Source: Anaerolineae bacterium
Lineage (GTDB): Bacteria; Chloroflexota; Anaerolineae; Anaerolineales; Villigracilaceae
DNA: 9,874 nucleotides
Assembly: GCA_017303735.1 (NCBI GenBank)
Contig: JAFLCF010000164.1
Location: 1-9,874 of the forward strand
Direction: 5' to 3'
In this document: one piece after another, positions 6,261 to 9,874 of the stretch
How positions within the stretch are numbered: the stretch's first letter is position 1
Layout of the letters: every line of letters starts with the position of its first letter
Position numbers and translations under genes: made by a program
Notes under the pieces: model-generated
Told to the model about the DNA's origin: nothing
Database searches by the model: none
The model's input: the letters and a program-made list of their open reading frames with translations, nothing else

Positions 6261-7078
6261 AACGCTGTTTGAAAAACTAAAAATAAACCATTTAGCGGAT
6301 GTTTTATTGGAAAGATATTGAACTTACTCAATGCTTCCATCCCCAAAACAGAAGCAACATTAGAAATTAATTCTTCTTTTTCATCTTCAGAGTGATATGG
6401 ACAAATCAAGTTAAGAGTATCATCCAATATATCAGGATATTTTTCAGGATTTAGAATATTACCTTCCTGGTTGGCTTCTGTCATTACGCGAAATCTCACT
6501 TTGACAGAAGCATTTTGAATATTTCTCACGCTACTAAAAGTTTCTTGATCGGAGAAATTTCCTTTTAAAGTCTTTTTAATTTCATTCGTTACGTCTTTGC
6601 CTTCCAACTGTTCCTCAAGCATTTGTAAAAATGCTTCCCCCACTAAATCTTTGGCAGGAATTGTCTCAAAAAAACTGCCATGAACCAAGCAAATCTTCTG
6701 AAACTTCTTTTTCCGTCCTCTTACAAGGTAATATACATCTCGTTCTTCAAGTGAATATACTTCATCTCCTGCTTTCTGCATCTGCTTAAAAACAGAACTT
6801 TTTCCAGAACCAACTATGCTCCTTATATTTTTTCTTCCTGCAGGAATAGTGGAGTTGAATGAGGAAACAGTATAGCTTTTGCTATCCTTCAACTCAATTA
6901 ATTCTCCACCTGAAAATGGTCCTTTAGTATTGATTTTTATAGCCAAGTCAGGAAACACCCCTTTATTTACACATGAAAACATTTTTGAGTGAAACGGAAA
7001 TTTTTCCAACTTGCTTATTTTCTTGAATTTTGCCTTATTCTCAAACAAACTTAACCAAAAATGAAAAATAGAATACAT
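6257..7078 (-). CDS. type II restriction endonuclease, PD-(D/E)XK fold
   Basis: This 273-residue protein follows a DNA methyltransferase on the same strand with an 8-base gap and is its likely cognate endonuclease. FPDLAIKI (42-49) and ELIELKDSKSY (59-69) give P43-D44 and E62-x-K64, spaced as in the PD-(D/E)XK nuclease core: D44 and E62 would bind metal and K64 assist catalysis. A conserved-looking STIPAGRKNI follows at 76-85. The remainder, rich in Lys, Glu and Phe, matches no domain I can name. Its ribosome binding site, GGGA on the minus strand, overlaps the methyltransferase stop, so the two are translationally linked with the protecting enzyme made first. The gene is AT-rich (hand count of 6961-7020: 16 G+C of 60) against about half in its neighbours, pointing to acquisition from outside. 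The recognition sequence is unknown. Confidence 0.8.
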   Translation of the reverse strand: MYSIFHFWLSLFENKAKFKKISKLEKFPFHSKMFSCVNKGVFPDLAIKINTKGPFSGGELIELKDSKSYTVSSFNSTIPAGRKNIRSIVGSGKSSVFKQMQKAGDEVYSLEERDVYYLVRGRKKKFQKICLVHGSFFETIPAKDLVGEAFLQMLEEQLEGKDVTNEIKKTLKGNFSDQETFSSVRNIQNASVKVRFRVMTEANQEGNILNPEKYPDILDDTLNLICPYHSEDEKEELISNVASVLGMEALSKFNIFPIKHPLNGLFLVFQTAL

Positions 7079-7086
7079 ATTCTTCC

Positions 7087-7962
7087 CTAAAATAAAGACG
7101 GTTGTTTCGATTTAGTCTTTATAACTGTTTCAGGAGGAGTGTTTCCCCAAATCTTTTTAAGATTATCTGTATGCGCATACTCCTTTTGAAGTTTTTGAAT
7201 ATTATCAGAATCTCGAATACTTTCTAATCGTCTACAAATCAAATCGGCATTTCTTGGGTCTATTTCAATTCCGACACTGCTTCTACCTAGTTGATTAGCA
7301 ACAACTAAAGTAGTTCCAGTTCCAGCAAATGGATCCAAAACAGTATCGCCGATTTTTGTTGAAGATAAAATTATTCTAAGCAAAAGTGCAATCGGGGATT
7401 GTTGTTTGTGAAATCGCTCTCCATTTTTATCTCGGATTGCTTCATCGCCCGCAAAATAACCTGATGTTAATTCACGAATATCATCCCATATGTCGGTAAC
7501 AAACATACCATTTTCGCGTTCATACTTATAATTGGCTGGCAAGGGCGGCGAAATACGCAGTCGATTAAATATGCGTGCCTTATCCCGCTTCGTAGCATAA
7601 GCCAATATCTGATAATGTTTTCCGAATTTCCCCACAACTGGTACGGCTGATGTTTTCTTTTTCCAGATAATTAAGTTTTGTAATACCCACCCTGACTCAC
7701 GAAGGCACTTTAATACTTCTTCTGTGTTTTTTTCGCGTTGCATGAAATAAATAGCACCGCCATTGTTAGTAATGTTGAAAATTCCTTGACATACATCCTT
7801 CATCATCTTCCAATAATCATCTGATGACAAGTTGTCTTTATGAAATTTGTAATCTTTATTTTGGTTGAATGGAGGATCAAGAAAGGTTAAGTCAACCTTG
7901 CCATATTTCCAATTCTCCATGTATTCAAGACAATTTCCAGTAACAACTTTATAGTTTTTCAT
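7087..7962 (-). CDS. beta-class DNA methyltransferase (N4-cytosine or N6-adenine)
   Basis: The 291-residue enzyme has catalytic motif IV, DPPF at 29-32 (LDPPFNQNKDY), near the N-terminus. The target-recognition region is in the middle, and the AdoMet-binding motif I (DPFAGTGTT, from D210) lies near the C-terminus. That motif order defines the beta group of amino-methyltransferases. GGAIYFMQREKNTE, IIWKKK and FHKQQSP are further family-like blocks. It transfers a methyl group from AdoMet to adenine or cytosine in its site and so protects host DNA from the endonuclease encoded just downstream. The order, methyltransferase first, is the safe one on entering a new host. It is AT-rich like its partner. 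A promoter with the -10 eleven bases from the ATG means a very short leader. No controller (C) protein gene is present. The target sequence and base are undetermined; an orphan regulatory role is unlikely given the adjacent nuclease. Confidence 0.93.
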   Translation of the reverse strand: MKNYKVVTGNCLEYMENWKYGKVDLTFLDPPFNQNKDYKFHKDNLSSDDYWKMMKDVCQGIFNITNNGGAIYFMQREKNTEEVLKCLRESGWVLQNLIIWKKKTSAVPVVGKFGKHYQILAYATKRDKARIFNRLRISPPLPANYKYERENGMFVTDIWDDIRELTSGYFAGDEAIRDKNGERFHKQQSPIALLLRIILSSTKIGDTVLDPFAGTGTTLVVANQLGRSSVGIEIDPRNADLICRRLESIRDSDNIQKLQKEYAHTDNLKKIWGNTPPETVIKTKSKQPSLF

Positions 7963-7973
7963 ATAAGGAACAC

Positions 7974-8002
7974 AGTATACAGCAACTCTTACCCCCTCAC
8001 AA
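7974..8002 (-). promoter_or_regulatory. promoter of the restriction-modification pair
   Basis: Read on the minus strand, TTGTGA (8002-7997) and TATACT (7979-7974) are 17 bases apart, a good sigma-70-type promoter. The -10 is eleven bases from the methyltransferase ATG at 7962, leaving a leader of about five bases and no room for a normal ribosome binding site. It lies back to back with the promoter of the hydrolase. Confidence 0.6.
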
Positions 8003-8020
8003 GGAGAATAGGTTTTCCGT

Positions 8021-8033
8021 TATACTCGCGCCC
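8021..8033 (+). promoter_or_regulatory. -10 element giving a leaderless mRNA for the hydrolase gene
   Basis: TATACT at 8021-8026 is followed by CGCGCCC and ATG at 8034. The spacing to the start codon is the same seven bases as at 681-693, and the sequence between differs only at its first base. No Shine-Dalgarno sequence is in range: AAGGAG at 8001-8006 lies 27 bases before the ATG and upstream of the -10. No good -35 is visible. Confidence 0.6.
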
Positions 8034-8894
8034 ATGCAAAGTCAATTTATCGAAGTGAATGGGGTTAAACTCCATGTGGTGACCGACGGACCCGAAGGCG
8101 GGACGCCGGTCATTTTATTGCATGGCTTTCCCGAGTTCCACTACGGGTGGCGGGGGCAAATCCCTGCCCTGGCAGAGGCTGGCTTCCGCGTCATCGCGCC
8201 TGACCAGCGCGGATACAACCTATCTGATAAACCGAAAGGCGTCTCGGCATATAACGTCGATACGCTGGCGAAAGATGTTGTCGGTCTCTTCGACCATTTT
8301 GGGATCCAAAAAGCGCGGCTCGTTGGTCATGACTGGGGAGCTGTAGTGGCGTGGACGGTGGCATTGAACCACCCCGAGCGTTTGGAAAAACTGACCATTC
8401 TCAATGTGCCGCATCCCGATGTAATGAGACGTTTCATTTTGGAAGACAAGCAACAACGGAAAAACTCCTGGTATGTATTCTTTTTCCAAATCCCATTCTT
8501 CGTTGAATGGATGTTGAGCAAAGAGAATTTTCGCAACATGGCGCGGATGTTGGTCGGCTCGGGGCGCAAAAGTACCTTTACCCGCAGCGACATTGAAGCA
8601 TACAAAAAGGCTTGGTCGCAGCCGGGCGCGTTGACTGCCATGCTCAACTGGTATCGCAGCATCTTTCGCGGCAGTCTCAAATATGTATTCAAAAAGATTC
8701 CCACTCGGCGGGTGAGCGTGCCAACTCGCATTTTGTGGGGCATGAAGGATGTGGCGCTCAGCCATGAAATGGCGAAACCATCTGCAGAGTTATGTGATGA
8801 CGGTGAGTTGATCTTCTTTGAGAAAGCCACCCACTGGGTCCAGCACGATGAAGCGGACGCAGTCAATAAAAATCTGATCGAATTCCTGAGGTAA
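8034..8894 (+). CDS. alpha/beta hydrolase, epoxide hydrolase type
   Basis: The 286-residue protein has the complete layout of a soluble epoxide hydrolase. HGFPE at 30-34 forms the oxyanion hole, GHDWGA supplies nucleophile D100, and D239 (WGMKDVAL) and H267 (ATHWVQHDE) complete the triad. The cap region between about 130 and 225 offers Y147 and Y207, placed where the two cap tyrosines activate the epoxide oxygen. NVPHP, FFQIPFFVEWM and SQPGALTAMLNWYR resemble the EPHX4-like branch. The aspartate nucleophile means it could be an epoxide hydrolase or, less likely given the two tyrosines, a haloalkane dehalogenase or haloacetate dehalogenase. It would add water to an epoxide to give a diol in the cytoplasm. 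There is no signal peptide. It is first in a two-gene unit, and its last codons hold the ribosome binding site of the transporter gene. The physiological epoxide is unknown. Confidence 0.9.
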   Translation: MQSQFIEVNGVKLHVVTDGPEGGTPVILLHGFPEFHYGWRGQIPALAEAGFRVIAPDQRGYNLSDKPKGVSAYNVDTLAKDVVGLFDHFGIQKARLVGHDWGAVVAWTVALNHPERLEKLTILNVPHPDVMRRFILEDKQQRKNSWYVFFFQIPFFVEWMLSKENFRNMARMLVGSGRKSTFTRSDIEAYKKAWSQPGALTAMLNWYRSIFRGSLKYVFKKIPTRRVSVPTRILWGMKDVALSHEMAKPSAELCDDGELIFFEKATHWVQHDEADAVNKNLIEFLR

Positions 8895-8898
8895 TTAA

Positions 8899-9756
8899 AT
8901 GCCAATCGCTGCGCTTATCATGTTGTTCTTTTCTGCTTCGATGCACGCCTTGTGGAACTTTCTACTCAAGAGTTCTGAAGAAAAATATGTTGCCATGGGC
9001 TGGCAGACCATCTTAAGTGGACTATTGGCTTTGGTGATCGTGGTCTTTTATTCGGGTCTGCCGCCGCGTGAGATGTGGTTGTTTGCCATCATCAGCATGC
9101 TGCTTGAAGCCATTTATTTCATTCTGCTTTGCATTGCCTATAGCGACCACGACTTTTCATTGATCTACCCCATCGCGCGCGGAGCGGCTCCTGCCCTACT
9201 GGTGGTATGGACGGCGATCTTTTTGCAGGAAGAATTAACCACAGGCGGGTATATCGGTCTGGCAATGATCACTATTGGCATGATGGTCATCGGTGCGACG
9301 GCGTTATTGCAAAGCAAAGGCGAGAAGGTGCATTTGAAGGGCATCCTCACCGCGTTGACGGTGGCGCTGGTCATTTCGATGTATACCTTCATCGATGGGT
9401 TCGCGGTCAAAAGCGGACCCGCCCTGCCGTATGGCTTGGCTATGTTCGTGATGGTTCCGTTCGTGACTACTCCTTATATTGCTTATCACTACGGCATCGA
9501 TTCGTTCTCGCGGGTTTGGAAGCAGAATAAAAGCTATCTGCTCATCGGCGGGGTGTTGGGTTTGATCGCCTATATGCTGGCACTCTTCGCCTATACCCTT
9601 GCGCCACTGAGCTATTCGGGCGCGATCCGCGAGGTGAGCGCGGTGATCGGCACCTTCCTCGGCTGGCAATTCCTGAAAGAGCAAATGGGCGGGGTGCGGG
9701 TGGCAGGTTCGGTGATCGTATTCGCAGGGGTGATGGTGATTGCGGTGTTTGGTTAA
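8899..9756 (+). CDS. EamA/drug-metabolite transporter (DMT) superfamily permease
   Basis: The 285-residue integral membrane protein has about ten predicted helices (roughly 2-21, 33-52, 59-80, 88-108, 117-137, 147-167, 175-195, 213-235, 242-262, 267-285), the typical DMT size. The two halves are internally repeated. YPIARGAAP (90-98) before a helix ending in QEELTTGGYIG in half one corresponds to YSGAIREVSAV (238-248) before FLKEQMGGVRVAG in half two. The early HALWNFLLKSS is also characteristic. Such proteins move small metabolites across the cytoplasmic membrane, often as exporters; the substrate is unknown. GAGGT at 8888-8892, inside the end of the hydrolase gene, lies six bases before the ATG, and only four bases separate the genes, so they are coexpressed and probably coupled. 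A shared role with the hydrolase, for example exporting its product, is possible but unproven. Confidence 0.88.
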   Translation: MPIAALIMLFFSASMHALWNFLLKSSEEKYVAMGWQTILSGLLALVIVVFYSGLPPREMWLFAIISMLLEAIYFILLCIAYSDHDFSLIYPIARGAAPALLVVWTAIFLQEELTTGGYIGLAMITIGMMVIGATALLQSKGEKVHLKGILTALTVALVISMYTFIDGFAVKSGPALPYGLAMFVMVPFVTTPYIAYHYGIDSFSRVWKQNKSYLLIGGVLGLIAYMLALFAYTLAPLSYSGAIREVSAVIGTFLGWQFLKEQMGGVRVAGSVIVFAGVMVIAVFG

Positions 9757-9772
9757 TATCCCCGAAATTAAA

Positions 9773-9813
9773 TAGCAATGTCCAGGGTGAGGGGGGCACC
9801 CTGGACATTGCTA
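9773..9813. terminator. perfect 17-bp hairpin after the transporter gene
   Basis: TAGCAATGTCCAGGGTG at 9773-9789 pairs without mismatch with CACCCTGGACATTGCTA at 9797-9813 around an AGGGGGG loop. It begins 17 bases after the stop and probably ends the hydrolase-transporter transcript. The tail (ATCACTATTTTACC) has only a delayed four-T run, so it may instead be a palindromic repeat or mRNA-stabilising hairpin. The rest, 9814-9874, is AT-rich with no gene start I can support. Confidence 0.6.
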
Positions 9814-9874
9814 ATCACTATTTTACCAAAACTATTAAAAAGTGCAATAGCCAATTTTGTGGATTTTGTAAACT

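Noticed and set aside
6790..6825. GSGKSS in the endonuclease as a Walker A nucleotide-binding loop
   Set aside because: The required glycine five residues before GK is missing, and no Walker B or other NTPase motif follows.
8001..8006. AAGGAG as ribosome binding site of the hydrolase gene
   Set aside because: It lies 27 bases from the ATG and upstream of the -10 box, so it would not be in the mRNA.
7963..8033. Controller-protein box or small controller gene for the restriction-modification pair
   Set aside because: Only a short GTATAC palindrome is present, no repeated operator pattern, and there is no reading frame for a small helix-turn-helix protein.

Overview
The window is a moderately GC-rich bacterial chromosome segment carrying ordinary housekeeping and accessory genes, with one clearly AT-richer island. 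I suspect an Anaerolineae-type Chloroflexota genome. The grounds are the tandem M1-like lipoproteins with long Pro/Thr linkers, the stand-alone archaeal-type riboflavin reductase next to ribA, and genes whose -10 box sits right against the start codon. This placement is an inference from gene style; no marker gene is present.

Layout. Positions 1-72 may hold the tail of an upstream gene. A small START/SRPBCC-fold protein (155-592) has its own promoter, a good Shine-Dalgarno site and a strong terminator. Two tandem paralogous M1-type zinc-metallopeptidase lipoproteins follow (694-2181 and 2181-3791), overlapping by one base. The second begins inside a run of heptanucleotide repeats that encodes part of its N-terminus. 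The gap 3792-4050 holds a degraded palindromic dispersed repeat, then a promoter-like TATAAT overlapped by a perfect 12-bp inverted repeat whose half-site recurs once more. Next is a three-gene unit: archaeal/fungal-type diaminopyrimidine reductase (4051-4728), GTP cyclohydrolase II ribA (4749-5507) and a short-chain dehydrogenase (5519-6190), closed by a terminator.

On the minus strand lies an AT-rich type II restriction-modification pair: a beta-class DNA methyltransferase (7962-7087) transcribed first, then a PD-(D/E)XK endonuclease (7078-6257). It ends against the terminator of the riboflavin unit. Divergent from it are an epoxide-hydrolase-like alpha/beta hydrolase (8034-8894) and a 10-helix EamA/DMT transporter (8899-9756), followed by a perfect 17-bp hairpin.

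How the genes work together. The reductase and RibA catalyse early steps of riboflavin synthesis. The methyltransferase and endonuclease form a self-contained defence unit. The peptidase pair probably acts at the outer face of the cell. The hydrolase and transporter are translationally linked, but their substrate is unknown. I found no clearly undescribed system. The best leads are the operator-like dyad before the riboflavin unit, the cysteine-rich N-terminus of RibA, the repeat-encoded signal peptide and the matched leaderless promoters.
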